Source: Symbiodinium natans
Taxonomy: Eukaryota > Sar > Dinophyceae > Suessiales > Symbiodiniaceae
Reading direction: 5' to 3'
Assembly: GCA_905221605.1 (NCBI GenBank)
Contig: CAJNDS010000142.1
Location: 142,200 to 206,199, forward strand
Length of the DNA: 64,000 nucleotides
Made by a program: the position numbers and the translations under genes. This document shows, piece by piece, positions 1-9,329 of this stretch. The notes under the pieces are model-generated. The model worked only from the letters and a program-made list of their open reading frames with translations, was not told the origin of the DNA and ran no database searches. The stretch's first letter is position 1; each line of letters starts with the position of its first letter.

Positions 1-118
1 ACCTTATGATCATGTCCTAACCCCTAACCCGTAAACCCTACCAAGCCCTAAACCCTAAACCCTCAACCCTAAACCCAAAAACCCTACACCCTAAACCCTA
101 AACCCTAAACCCTACATC
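1..118. repeat. Telomere-type array, C-rich (CCCTAAA)n, degenerate
   Basis: CCCTAAA units with variants (CCCTCAA, CCCAAAA, CCCTACA). It runs from the window edge to the exon-like piece at 115-196. The window start is not a chromosome end as far as can be seen, since the same arrays recur throughout. Confidence 0.9.
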
Positions 119-196
119 CTTGATCGACTCCACAGTGGGCACGTCGACCTTCAAGTCCAGCAGCTTCCTCACTGCCTCTGAGGCTTCAGGGAACCA
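115..196 (-). CDS. Exon-like fragment, unrecognised
   Basis: The minus strand stays open (FPEASEAVRKLLDLKVD...VESIKD) with GC-rich third positions; the candidate acceptor is CTGAAG or CCTCAG and the donor AAG|GATG, a GA-type donor. It lies between a C-rich array on its left and a G-rich array on its right. It could be the last visible exon of a minus-strand gene whose other pieces lie up to 7.6 kb. No family recognised. Confidence 0.5.
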
Positions 197-197
197 G

Positions 198-252
198 GGT
201 TTAGGGTTTAGGGTTTAGGGTTTTGGGTTTTGGGTTTAGGGTTTCGGGTTTC
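198..252. repeat. Telomere-type array, G-rich
   Basis: TTTAGGG units grading into TTTTGGG and TTTCGGG, directly right of the 115-196 exon. Confidence 0.9.
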
Positions 253-255
253 GGG

Positions 256-357
256 TTACTAGACCCAGGAGTAACCTAGGAACAAAAGGGTGCCCTTTTT
301 GGTTTAAAGGGGGTTATCAAGGAAAACAAGGGAATAAGGGCCTACTTTGGGCCCTAG
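256..357. mobile_element. TIR element family C (introner-like)
   Basis: It starts at TAGACCCAGGAGTAACCTAGG and ends at GGCCTACTTTGGGCCCTA, an imperfect terminal inverted repeat around a core with GGGTGCCC(T) and GGTTTAAAG. Near copies lie at 21686-21812, 25622-25742, 50310-50412 and 52733-52846. Confidence 0.75.
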
Positions 358-537
358 GGGCAATAGAAGCAAAAATGCTTCGGGTTCAGAGCCCTGGCGC
401 GCTCTGAAAAAGGGTTTTTGGGTTTAGGCTTTGCCGTTCATAGGTCAGGGTGGGAGACCCAAGCAGGCTCGAAATGAAACAGGCACCTCTGATATTCGGA
501 AATCCTAAGCCGTAAGGCCCTGAACCCACATGCCTCA

Positions 538-826
538 TTTCTTAAACCCTCAGCCCTAGTCCCCAAACCCTACACCCCAAAACCACAAACCCTAAATTCG
601 AAATCCTAACCCCAACACCCTAAACCCCAAAACCCTAACCCTAAAACACGGAACCCCCAAACCCCAAAACCTAAAACCCTAAAACCCCTAAACCCCTAAA
701 CCCTAAAACCCTAAAACCCTAAACCCCTAAAACCCGAAACCCCTAAAACCCCAAAACCCTAAAAACCTAAAACCCCTAAACCCTAACCCCTAAACCCTAA
801 ACCCTAAACCCCAAACCCCAAAACCT
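538..826. repeat. Degenerate C-rich telomere-type array
   Basis: Mixed CCCTAAA, CCCCTAAA, CCCTAAAA and CCCCAAA units. No gene seen between 358 and 826; 370-530 is unassigned unique sequence. Confidence 0.85.
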
Positions 827-878
827 CTGCTGCCCGCCTCCAGCTGCAGGTTGGTCGGAACTTCGCTGGCCTCTGCCT
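827..878 (-). CDS. Short exon-like fragment
   Basis: After a candidate acceptor CTCTGAG, the minus strand reads GEAEASEVPTNLQLEAG-like sequence in one open frame. It is flanked left by a C-rich and right by a G-rich array. Two other minus frames are also open over this short length, so the frame is uncertain. Confidence 0.35.
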
Positions 879-1282
879 CTCAGAGCAGACCCCCGGAGAT
901 ACCGTGGGTTTAGGGTTTAGGGTTTAGGGTTTGAGGGGACTGTTGTGAGGCGGATTTTTTTCAATGTGATGCAATGTTTTGGACGAAGTTGATTTTGTTG
1001 CAAGTGCAAAGCAGATGTACGGATTACTGACGGCGTGCTGCAGACGCGTGACAATTTTGTGCTTCTGATATCTCGACGAGCTCAACACGCGAGGTTTCGT
1101 GACAATTTTGTTCCCCTCTAACGTATTAACTAAGACCATCCCGGCCCCCTCCGAAAAAATAAGACAGAAACAAAAACCGTTACACCGCATCGGCAACGGA
1201 CACTTGAGAGTTCGCCATTTAATGCATGTCCATACTCGTGTTCCTTGGGCCGCGACGGTGTTTCTCGACCCTGAACCACGTC

Positions 1283-1439
1283 GCTGATCTCGCAAGCTCA
1301 GTTCGTGCTCCAGGTTTCGCGCCTGGGACTGGAGTGCCGCCGTTTGCTGGCGCAGGACCCTGTTGGCCTTCTCCAGCTCCAGAATGTTATCCTCGGAGCT
1401 CTGCTTTATCTCCTCTTCCGCCGCCTCTTCTGGTTGCAT
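1283..1439 (-). CDS. Coiled-coil exon
   Basis: The minus strand reads MQPEEAAEEEIKQSSEDN... then ELEKANRVLRQQTAALQSQ and ends near SLRDQ: a heptad-type, acidic and glutamine-rich helix about 50 residues long. The ATG at 1439 abuts a telomere-type array, so it may be a true start or an exon entered through the nearby CCAG. The frame stays open to 924, but composition changes after about 1283, so the rest is probably intron. Likely a structural or cytoskeletal coiled-coil protein; no family assigned. Confidence 0.6.
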
Positions 1440-1596
1440 AACCCTAAACCCTAAACCCTGAGCCCTAAACCCTAAACCTTAAACCCTAATAAGCGCTAAA
1501 CCCTAAACCCTGAACCCTAAACCGCAAACCCCCTAAACCCTAAACCCTACCCTAAACCCAACCCTAAACCCTAACCCTAAACCTTAAAACCCTAAC
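1440..1596. repeat. C-rich telomere-type array
   Basis: CCCTAAA units with some CCCTGAA and CCCTACC variants, directly upstream (minus sense) of the coiled-coil exon. Confidence 0.9.
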
Positions 1597-1604
1597 GACA
1601 TGGC

Positions 1605-1776
1605 TTTGAACGGATATCGTTTTGAACCAGTTGTGGCTGTGACATTCATGGTTGGAAACAGGGGCTGGGGGGGGGTTCATTGGCATCGCATGGAAGGAGG
1701 CACATGTGAGGTTGCGGTAGGTATAGCCACTGGAACCAAGGTGAGATTGGATATCGTTTTGTGAAGCAGTCGTGGC
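1605..1776. repeat. Imperfect direct repeat, about 138 bp apart
   Basis: GGATATCGTTTTG followed by A-rich bases and GTGGCTG occurs at about 1608 and again at about 1746. The sequence between is unique with a poly-G run. No coding frame supported. Confidence 0.5.
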
Positions 1777-1792
1777 TGAGTCCTTTCTGTAG

Positions 1793-1888
1793 TGTTTAGG
1801 GTTTAGGGTTTAGGGTTTAGGGTTTAGGGTTTAGGGTTTAGGGTTTAGGGTTTAGGGTTTAGGGTTTAGGGTTTAGGGTTTAGGGTAA
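1793..1888. repeat. Near-perfect G-rich telomere-type array
   Basis: About 13 uninterrupted TTTAGGG units. Confidence 0.95.
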
Positions 1889-2228
1889 CGACTGGTTTAG
1901 GGCTTCAGGCTTCCGGTTTCAGAATTGTCAGGGCGGTTTGTCTCTTGTAACACTACTTCCCCTTGCAACTTCTTGTCTGTGCCCAGGCATTTCAAACCCT
2001 AAGGCCCTGAACCCTAAGCCCCTAATTTTGGGCGGGGCGGGGGGGGGGGGGGGGGGGGGGGGGGGGGTCTCTTTTGAAGGGCCCTTGCCACTATGAAGAC
2101 TCCTATGATCAGAAGGCTTCAATAGCTAGCTGGCAAAGCTACCTGCAAAGGGAAAAAGGGCGCCATGGTTTGAGGCACAGGGTTTTATGGTTGGAGAGTC
2201 TTATGGTTCCAGGGTTTTAGCACAAGGT

Positions 2229-2323
2229 TTAGGGTTTAGGGTTTAGGGTTTAGGGTTTAGGGTTTAGGGTTTAGGGTGTAGGGTTTAGGGTTTAGGGTTT
2301 AGGGTTTAGGGTTTAGGGTTTAG
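2229..2323. repeat. G-rich telomere-type array
   Basis: About 13 TTTAGGG units with one TGTAGGG variant. Confidence 0.95.
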
Positions 2324-2369
2324 GGGAAGTGAGGGTTCAAGGCTTCGGGAGAAGCACTAAAGAAGATTG

Positions 2370-2440
2370 GCGCGCTGTTGCTGTTGCTGCTGCTGTTGTT
2401 TTTGCTGCTGTTGCTGCTGTTGTTGCTACTTTGTTGTTGC
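2370..2440. repeat. CTG/TTG trinucleotide repeat
   Basis: Interrupted (CTG)n/(TTG)n tract. The minus strand reads as a Q/N/S-rich low-complexity stretch, so translation would be homopolymer-like; not called as coding. Confidence 0.85.
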
Positions 2441-2532
2441 CCTGAGCCCTGACCTAACAACCCCCCCCTCCCCCGACTCCCCACACCCCAAACCCGAAAC
2501 CCGAAACCCGAAACCTTAGACCCTAAACCCCA

Positions 2533-2580
2533 AGGCCTTCTGCTGAACTGTGTCCACAAGGGACTGGAACCTCGGATGAA
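2533..2580 (-). CDS. Short exon-like fragment
   Basis: The minus strand reads RFQSLVDTVQQKAL with candidate acceptor CCGAG and donor AAG|GCC (GC-type). Very short; supported by codon use only. Confidence 0.4.
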
Positions 2581-2710
2581 TGGGACCAGAAGGGGGTTCG
2601 GGTTCAGGGTTTGGAGTTTCGAACTCCTGAACCCTAAGCCCTAAACCCATGCGTGGGGCTCCTGTTGCGGAGAGCGTTCTTTGAGATCCTGTGACCACAG
2701 CTTCCGCTCC

Positions 2711-3010
2711 TCAGGAACTTCGGAGGCGTACGTCATTCACGACAGGGGTGGTCTTCTTCGATTTGAACCATGTCTCCGCGTCGCGGGGGCGAACGCCTTC
2801 CTGATGCGACTCACTGTCCACCACATATCGCCTGGCATCACTGGCATCTACGTTCTTGCGGGCTGCCACTACCCAATCTTGCACGCTGCGGGGATGCAAC
2901 AGCACTTCGATCTTCTGGCCGCAGTGGGCGAGGAACCACTGCGTCTCATCCGCCTCATCTTGTGTCACGAACACCGTCTCATTGGCAGGGGGGCCGCTCC
3001 AGCGACGCCA
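2711..3010 (-). CDS. Coding exon of about 95 codons, unknown protein
   Basis: The minus frame reads GPPANETVFVTQDEADETQ, then WFLAHCGQKIEVLLH, and ends VNDVRLRSS before a TGA at 2711. GC-rich third positions and ordinary amino-acid composition separate it from the array-derived frames around it. It may be a terminal exon or may splice shortly before the stop. The opposite strand is also open here but reads less protein-like. No family recognised. Confidence 0.6.
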   Translation of the reverse strand, partial: WRRWSGPPANETVFVTQDEADETQWFLAHCGQKIEVLLHPRSVQDWVVAARKNVDASDARRYVVDSESHQEGVRPRDAETWFKSKKTTPVVNDVRLRSS

Positions 3011-3324
3011 GGATTCTTATGTATCATTGATAGTTCGTGTCGTGCGGTCTGAACACAGACACAAAACTAACTGACTACGCAACCGCAAGAAGCCATGCTG
3101 TCTCGATCCGGTCGTGGCACCTCGCTCATCCGCAGGAGCGTTGAAAAGATTTACTTGGTAGACCAGCAAAAGAGGTTTTCAGGTTCCGGGTTACAACTCG
3201 GTTTAGGGTTTAGGGTTTGGGGCCCAGTTTGGGGTTTAGGGTTTGTATGGAGTTTAGGGTTTAGGGTACCCACTCTTCGATTCCTCAAACCCAGAACCCA
3301 AAAATGAAAAAAGGGTACCATCGT

Positions 3325-3455
3325 AGGGTAGTTACATGGCCCTGAAAAGGGGACCCTTTAAATACCCCTGAAATACCCTGTGCAACCCAAGGGCCCATAC
3401 TTCAGAACCCTCTAAGGGAGGCAAGGGACCATATTTGGGCCAAACAAAAACACTT
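3325..3455. mobile_element. TIR element family H
   Basis: Starts GTAGTTACATGGCCC and ends with ...ATATTTGGGCCAAAC; the core has CCCCTGAAATACCCTGT and GGGCCCATACTTCAGAACC. A clear second copy with near-identical core lies at 16243-16376 inside an intron. Confidence 0.7.
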
Positions 3456-3759
3456 AGATACCACAGGCCTACCAAGGCTGGGGATTGCGTAGGGTGGAGG
3501 AATCATGGCTGTAGCTTTGGGGATGAGGGTTCGGGGTCTTGGGGTAAGTTTAGGGCTTAGGGTCAGGGTTTGGGGTTTGCGGTTTTGGGTTGGAGCTTAG
3601 GTTTAGGGCTTGGGGTCCTGCTCGAGGAAGACAAACCTACATGTCGGATGTCGGGGCCCAATTAGTGTATGTGTATGTTCGTAGCTTCCAGTATAATTTG
3701 ATGGGGCTAGGCATTATTAATATGAGGATGCTTGACATGAACCCTAAACCCTAACGCAG

Positions 3760-3836
3760 CTCGACTGGATGGAGCCGAGAGACTCCGCGAGCACCGGAAC
3801 ATCCCGAGCATCGGCTTTCAACTTGAGCACCTGGCC
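3760..3836 (+). CDS. Exon-like fragment
   Basis: Candidate acceptor ACGCAG and donor GGCC|GTAGGG. The frame reads RLDGAERLREHRNIPSIGF then QLEHLAVG: helix-like and GC3-rich. Plus strand, unlike its neighbours, so probably a separate gene. Unrecognised. Confidence 0.5.
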
Positions 3837-3962
3837 GTAGGGCTTAGGCTCTAGCCCTAAACCCTAAACCCTAAACCCTAAACCCTAAACCCTAAACCCT
3901 AAACCCTAGGTTTTAAGGGTGTCTTGGGTGGCCGCAGGGCACTGAGAGCCTGGGATGTGGTT

Positions 3963-4095
3963 CAGGGTTTAGGGTTTAGGGTTCAGGGTTTAGGGTTTAG
4001 GGTTCAGGGTTCAGGGTTCAGGGTTCAGGGTTTAGGGTTTAGGGTTTGGGGTTTAGGGTTTAGGGTTTAGGGCTCGGGTTTAGGGTTTAGGGCCA
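3963..4095. repeat. G-rich telomere-type array
   Basis: TTTAGGG units interspersed with TTCAGGG. Confidence 0.95.
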
Positions 4096-4143
4096 GGGAT
4101 TCATAAGGAAGAAACAACTCCATTTTCTAGGGGGGGGGGGGGG

Positions 4144-4262
4144 GGTTCTCGACCCTAAGGGTCCATGTGCCCGTACAGGGAATACTTGGGCCTGAAAGTT
4201 CCTCCTTTTTCGGGACTTTAGGGCCCAAGTATATACTAATGAGGTACATGGACCCTCAGGGT
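4144..4262. mobile_element. TIR element family E
   Basis: GGGTCCATGTGCCC at the left pairs with GGTACATGGACCC at the right; the core has TACTTGGGCC and its partner GGCCCAAGTA, so it is a nested hairpin. Other copies: 29588-29702, 42419-42538, 43862-43968. 4263-4620 holds arrays and unassigned unique DNA, no gene seen. Confidence 0.8.
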
Positions 4263-4624
4263 AAGCTTAAGCAACTTAGTGCCTACATCTTGAAACACCT
4301 ATACAAAGCAGCCCTAGGGGGCCCTTAGTCCAAAACAAGACGCTCCAGAAACGCTATACTCTAAGTTCCCTAAACCCTAAACCCTAAACCCTAAACCCTA
4401 AACCCTAAACCCTTCGAGCGTGTCTGCAGGCTTGTGGCCGATGAATAAATCTAGCGCACCTGTGCCGTCACGAGGGTGCCAAGGCTGCCAAGGCATCCGA
4501 ACCGAAGCCCCCCAAACAGAACGATAAGGGACCATATCAAGGGTCTATCTAACTACCCACAGGGTTTAGGGTTTAGGGTTTAGGGAGGGTTCGTAGCCTT
4601 TAGGGGCCCTAACTCCTGCATCCT

Positions 4625-4703
4625 AATCCAACCGACGTGTTCCCGGCCTCTTCCAACTCGGTCGCCCGCACGCTGGCTGCTGTTTCAGCTTCGGCCACCA
4701 AGC
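4625..4703 (-). CDS. Exon-like fragment, helical
   Basis: After acceptor CACGCAG the minus strand reads GLVAEAETAASVRATELEEAG, GC3-rich and coiled-coil-like, compatible in strand and style with the exons at 6245 and 1283. May belong to the same long coiled-coil gene. Confidence 0.55.
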
Positions 4704-4711
4704 CTGCGTGC

Positions 4712-4990
4712 CCGGGCTTATTAAGGGGTAAAAGGGAGGGACCCCTAGAAGGACCATTAATCTTACTTCCCTATATAATAACCCCTATATATGCACTTTA
4801 TATAATCCCTATATATAAATAGCCCCTAAGGCTTATTAAGGGGTGAAAGGAGGGACCTCTGGAAGGGACCCTTAACCTTAGCTGTAATCTTATTCACCTA
4901 TATACCCTATATACACCTTATATAGTCCCTATATACCTAAGTAGCCCCCAAATAGCCCCTAAGGTCCCTCATAAGGGTCCCTCCTTTAGT
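4712..4990. mobile_element. Tandem pair of element family I
   Basis: TTATTAAGGGGT(A/G)AAAGG(G)AGGGACC occurs at about 4718 and again at about 4834, each followed by CTATATA-rich sequence and CCCCTAAG; a reverse-complement end CTCATAAGGGTCCCTCCTTT follows at about 4970. Consistent with a duplicated TIR element. Confidence 0.65.
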
Positions 4991-6240
4991 CCCCTGACCT
5001 TAGTTTACAAGAGGTATTTGCCGCAGCCTTTTAGACCCGAAACAAGGGTACCGAAGATTGAGATATTGCACCCGCCTCAAGGTAGCGTCCGAGGTGCAAA
5101 GAACATAGAACACAGCTGTCTCAAACGGCACACGAAGGATAGCAAGGTTTGTTCGCCTTAGGACCCAAAACTCTAAACCCTCAAGACCCTAAGCTTAAGT
5201 TTTTGCATTTAGGGTTCGTGGTAGGGTCTGCTACGGCTATCGTAGTTTCACCCCACCCCTGAACCCCCAAATAAGGAGAGGCTTTCTGAATTAGAGCTAA
5301 GAGGTTAGGGTTTAGGGGAAGATGTAAGTAACCATACCCAACCCGAAACCCATTCCCCTCAGAAGCTTCCTGAGACCCTAAACTAGGATAAACCCTAAAC
5401 CCTAAACCCTGAACCGTAAACCCTAAATCCTAAACCCGAAAATCTAAACCCTAAACCCTAAACCCTGAACCCGAAAATCTGAACCTTACACCCTAAGCCC
5501 TAAACTTCATTCAATCCCAGGATGGCCCTTAAGACCCTCTGAAAAACACTCCTCTATATGATCCTCGCAAACCCTAAACCCTAAACCCTAAACCCTAAAC
5601 CCCATAAGGGAAGTACCCTGAATCCTAAGGCCTCTAAGGATCAAAGCCCCACACCCTGATGCCATCAGAAACCTGGGAGCCCTGAGTCCCTCAGACCCCT
5701 AAACCCGGGTTTAGGGTTTAGGGTTTAGGGTTTAGGGTGAGGAGCTACCAGGAGGGGCATGCCCCCATATCCTACATCCCTCAGCCTCAACCTAGAACCC
5801 AAAAACCCGAAAAAAAAACCTAAACCCTTAAGCCCTGCACCTCCAAAACCTCCAGCCAAAACCAAACCAAACCCTGCACCCGAAACAACCCAAACCCTAA
5901 ACCCCTAGACCCCTAGACCCCTAAACCCCTAGACCCTCCCTAAAGCCCAAGAGCCCAAAACCCCAACACTCCCAAACCCGCAAACCCCGAAACCCCCAAA
6001 CCCCCAAACCCAGAGTAGCCCTAAACCGTAAACCCTAAACCCCTTAACCCTATAAACCCTAAAACCCCAAAACTCTAAAGCCCCTAAACCCCTAAGCCCT
6101 GAACCACTAAATCCTAAACCCTAAACCCTAAACCCTGAACCCTAAACTCTAAACCCTAAACCCTGAACCCTAAACCCCTAATCCTAAACCCTAAACCTTA
6201 AACCCCTAAACCCTAAACCGCTAAACCCCAAACCCGAAAC
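4991..6240. repeat. Mostly degenerate C-rich arrays, no gene seen
   Basis: 4991-5210 is unassigned unique DNA. 5388-5510, 5565-5600 and 5800-6240 are degenerate CCCTAAA runs. At about 5703-5738 there is a sharp switch, AAACCCGGGTTTAGGG, from C-rich to G-rich with nothing between. Confidence 0.85.
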
Positions 6241-6244
6241 CCGG

Positions 6245-6322
6245 GGCGGCACCTCGGATTGCCAAGTCCACCCCTTGGAGCTTGGCTTCCTCCGCTTTGG
6301 TGTTCATCGCCTCCTCCAGGTC
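6245..6322 (-). CDS. Coiled-coil exon fragment
   Basis: The minus strand reads PDLEEAMNTKAEEAKLQGVD then LAIRGA, a heptad-like helix with GC3-rich codons, with arrays on both sides. Likely part of the same minus-strand gene as 4625-4703 and 1283-1439. Confidence 0.6.
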
Positions 6323-6329
6323 CGGTTTT

Positions 6330-6470
6330 GTTTGTTTAGGTTTGGGGGGGGGGGGGGGGGTTAGGGTTTAGCGTTTAGGGTTTAGGGTTTAGGGTTCAGG
6401 GTTCAGGGTTTAGGGTTTAGGGTTTAGGGTTTAGGGTTTAGGGTTTAAGGTTTAAGGTTTAAAGTTTAGG
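6330..6470. repeat. G-rich telomere-type array after a poly-G run
   Basis: A poly-G run then TTTAGGG units with TTCAGGG and TTTAAGG variants. Confidence 0.95.
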
Positions 6471-6477
6471 GGCCTGG

Positions 6478-6556
6478 TGTCGGGTCTCCACCAGGTTATT
6501 AGCATTCCCGCCTACGTGGAACCGCCATAGGTTCTCACTGATGCAGCTCCCGTTCA
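6478..6556 (-). CDS. Exon-like fragment
   Basis: The minus strand reads NGSCISENLWRFHVGGNANN then LVETRH. Good codon use, no stop, arrays or AT repeats on both sides. Unrecognised. Confidence 0.55.
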
Positions 6557-6572
6557 GGGTTCCTTATATAAA

Positions 6573-6656
6573 TATACATATAAATATAGATATAAACATA
6601 TATATATATATTACATCTATATATATATATATATTACATATATATATACATATTAC

Positions 6657-6688
<32 letters not shown>

Positions 6689-6712
6689 TACATATATATA
6701 TATATATGTATA
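6573..6712. repeat. AT microsatellite
   Basis: Long (AT)n/(TA)n with ACAT interruptions; strand-symmetric and non-coding despite an open frame of I/Y/H residues. Confidence 0.95.
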
Positions 6713-6880
6713 CATACGCATACACCCTAAACCCTAAACCCTGAACACCCTAAATCTACTGGGATAAATATGTGGAGCTGTAGCTTCGGATGACTGCTGG
6801 GCTTCCTGTTACGCTTGGGATCCTGATGATTGGGCGGGGGGGGGGGGGGGGGGGGGGCGGGGAAGCCAAGAAATTCTAGG

Positions 6881-6952
6881 GTTTAGGTTTAGGGTTTAGG
6901 GTTTAGGGTTTAGGGTTTAGGGTTTAGGGTTTAGGGTTTAGGGTTTAGGGTT
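6881..6952. repeat. G-rich telomere-type array
   Basis: Near-perfect TTTAGGG units preceded by a poly-G run; a second array of the same orientation lies at 7066-7142, on the other side of the exon at 6964. Confidence 0.95.
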
Positions 6953-6963
6953 TTCATCAGTAG

Positions 6964-7055
6964 GGTTGCCGAGCCTGCATCTTGTCCATGCGCGCGTGAA
7001 TCCTGGGATGCTCGGGGTCTGACGATGCGGAAAGCCCCCGAGGCTTGGCTCCCAG
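6964..7055 (-). CDS. Exon-like fragment
   Basis: The minus strand reads LGAKPRGLSASSDPEHPRI then HARMDKMQARQP. Both flanks are G-rich arrays. Fits as an upstream exon of the minus-strand chain ending near 115. Confidence 0.55.
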
Positions 7056-7147
7056 GGCTCAGGCGTTTAGGGTTTAGGGTTTAGGGTTTAGGGTTTAGGG
7101 TTTAGGGTTTAGGGTTTAGGGTTTAGGGTTTAGGGTTTAGGGTTCCC

Positions 7148-7212
7148 TGGGGCTCAAAAGAGCCCAAAAGCCCTATACAAAAAGGCCTGTTGGGCCCAAC
7201 AAACCCTAAAAT
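7148..7212. mobile_element. Short TIR element family J
   Basis: GGGCTCAAAAGAGCCCAAAAGCC ... GGCCTGTTGGGCCCAACAAAC; a mirror-related copy lies at 13985-14052 (AGGTTTGTTGGGCCCAAAGG ... GGGCTTTTGGGC). Confidence 0.5.
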
Positions 7213-7496
7213 AAGAGCCCCCAAACCCTGAACCCGAAACCCGAAACCCGAAACCCTAAACCCTAAACACTAAACCCTAAACCGCCTGACGGGTTGAGCT
7301 TGGCCTGAAGGCCTCTTGAGGGCCCCTGAACCTTCCACCCTCCACCGCAAATTGGCTTCTCAAAGGGAACTCGCTACCCCAGACCTTCGACCCTAAACCC
7401 TAAACTTGAAACTTTAAAACCCCAACCCTAAACCCTAAACCCTAAACCCTAAACCCTATACCCTATAAACCCTAAACCCCAACCCCTTGAAGAGCT

Positions 7497-7606
7497 TAGA
7501 GAAAGCCGAGGGTCTCGGCGAATTTCGTGTCCAACAAGCAGCCCACGGAGAGGTCCTCCGGGAGTGTGAGGAATAAAAACGTACGCCGTCCACACGGGAG
7601 CAAAGA
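7497..7606 (-). CDS. Exon-like fragment
   Basis: The minus strand reads TFLFLTLPEDLSVGCLLDTK then FAETLGFL and reaches TAA near 7497; a donor just before is possible. Codon use supports this frame over two other open frames. Confidence 0.45.
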
Positions 7607-7689
7607 GGTAATTAGGGTTTGGGGTTAGGGTTTAGGGTTTAGGGGTTTGGGGTTTAGGGCGTTTAGGGTTTAGGATATGTGTGAGGTTT

Positions 7690-8270
7690 AGGGTTGAAAG
7701 TTTATGGCGTAGGCTTACCTACCCTAAGGACTCTTATCTCAGGGGTTTTAGGCCCAAAGACCATACTATAAGCCTGAGGGGCTGTAGAAAACCTAATGCC
7801 CTCCCAACAGCAGATGTACCTAATTTTGGGGTTTCTTTACAGATGCTTCAGGCTGAGGGTACTACACTGCGCATTTGCTGATGTGATGCCGCATAAAGGA
7901 CAGGGCCTCTGAACCCTGAAACAGCTGATTTATATAGGGTTTCAATGGCTTGGGGGGGTTTGGGAAATAAGGGGTCGACCACGCAAGAACCGAGTCCGAA
8001 GACGTACATGCTAGGTATGCCCTCCTCAACCATCCACCCTCAACTCTTTGGGGGGGGGGGTGGGGTGGCGGGGCACCATTACTTTGAGGGGGATCTTTGG
8101 GTGAGAGGCACTTAAACACCTAAGGCCCCCAATGTCTCCTTCCAAAGATGACCTAACAGGGGTTGTGGGATTTGGGGGGGTGCAGGCTTTAGGGTTGAGG
8201 GCTTATAGGGCTTAATTAGGGTAGAGTGAAACGGACGGCTGTGAACCCTTACCCGTAACGAAGCCCCTCG
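7690..8270. other. Unassigned unique DNA
   Basis: Contains short G-runs and single array units. Open frames on both strands here have no consistent codon bias, so no gene is called. Confidence 0.5.
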
Positions 8271-8284
8271 ATGCTCCTGTGAAG

Positions 8285-8330
8285 CTTGGGAGAATGCCAT
8301 GACTTCGATCCTGCAAAGCATGGCTGAGGC
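8285..8330 (+). CDS. Short exon-like fragment
   Basis: After acceptor GTGAAG the plus strand reads WENAMTSILQSMAEAR, running into a (TGTAGGG)n array. The opposite strand is also open. Confidence 0.4.
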
Positions 8331-8500
8331 TAGGGTGTAGGGTGTAGGGTGTAGGGTGTAGGGTGTAGGGTGTAGGGTGTAGGGTGTAGGGTTTAGGGTT
8401 TAGGGTTTAGGGTTTAGGGTTTAGGGTTTAGGGTTTAGGGTTTAGGGTTTAGGGTTTAGGGTTTAGGGTTTAGGGTTTAGGGTTTAGGGTTTAGGGGGGG
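8331..8500. repeat. Two-type array: TGTAGGG then TTTAGGG
   Basis: About 8 copies of the variant TGTAGGG followed abruptly by about 15 copies of TTTAGGG. Local homogenisation of a single-base variant. Confidence 0.95.
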
Positions 8501-8561
8501 GTGGAAGAGGGCATGCAATCCACGAAAATGTTGGGGTTGGAACCCTAAACCCCAAACCCGC

Positions 8562-8700
8562 CCGCCTGAGGTGGAACGGAAGTGCAGAGATCGCAAAGAG
8601 AGTCGTCGCTTCCAGGGAAGCTTTGAGCAAGAGCCCAACAAATGGCTGCGTCGGACCAGTTGCCTCACCTCTGCCAAGGACCTGGAAGGAATAGCGATTA
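8562..8700 (+). CDS. Basic coding exon
   Basis: The plus frame reads EVERKCRDRKESRRFQGSFE then QEPNKWLRRTSCLTSAKDLE: basic, ordinary composition, open for about 45 codons, preceded by a CCCTAAA run. Probably part of the plus-strand chain with 9225, 9454, 9705 and 10769. Unrecognised. Confidence 0.6.
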
Positions 8701-8931
8701 GGGCTTTGGGGTTTAGGATTCGAATTTTCGGGCTTGCCTGTAACCCCCGAACCGTTGAAAAAAAAATATGCGCAGCGTAGCCCGCACAGGGCATGAACGC
8801 CCCAAACGCGGCTTACTAGTTCTGACATTCTTAGATGATGGAAAAATAGATCGAGTTATATAGTGAACCCTAAACCCTAAATCCCAAATTCCCGAGTACG
8901 AGCCGCGATGATAGTCGGTCATGCCTTGGGG

Positions 8932-9066
8932 ACAAAATGAACCATTTTTATGGACCATAAACCCTTTTGGGGTTCATGTCGCGCTAAACCCGAAACCCAA
9001 AAAAACCCTAAATCCCGAAAAGCCTAGAAGCCTAAACGCATTTAGGGTTCATAGCGTCCCCAAGGG
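8932..9066. mobile_element. TIR element family N with internal telomere-type units
   Basis: CCTTGGGGAC at the left pairs with GTCCCCAAGG at the right; inside are CCCTAAA and TTTAGGG units. It sits between plus-strand exons and carries the CTTGG...CCAAG terminal theme of families A and B. Confidence 0.65.
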
Positions 9067-9224
9067 TTGGGACGAAAGGTTTAGGGTTTCAGAGTTTTCG
9101 GGCTTCAGGGCTGTTGGGGCTTTTACAAACCCCAAACCCCAAACCCCAAACCCTAAACCCTAAACCCCATACCGCAGCTTTGGGGCTAGGGCAGCTTAAG
9201 GTGCGCGGTTCCCACCCTCTCCAG

Positions 9225-9329
9225 ATGACAGAATCCCCTCGAGGCAAGTCCCACATGAAACCTCGGCTTAGCACCTGCGACCTCTCTAAGCCCAACAAAA
9301 TCCCGAAAAAGCCTGAGGAGGGACGGAGG
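9225..9329 (+). CDS. Basic coding exon
   Basis: After acceptor CTCTCCAG the plus strand reads MTESPRGKSHMKPRLSTCDL then SKPNKIPKKPEEGRR and stops being coding exactly at GG|GTTTAGGG, where the array itself supplies a GT donor. Unrecognised basic protein. Confidence 0.6.

Noticed and set aside
1-118. True chromosome end
   Set aside because: The array is degenerate, short, and no different from dozens of internal arrays in both orientations.
6541-6744. Plus frame of I, Y and H residues
   Set aside because: AT microsatellite translation.
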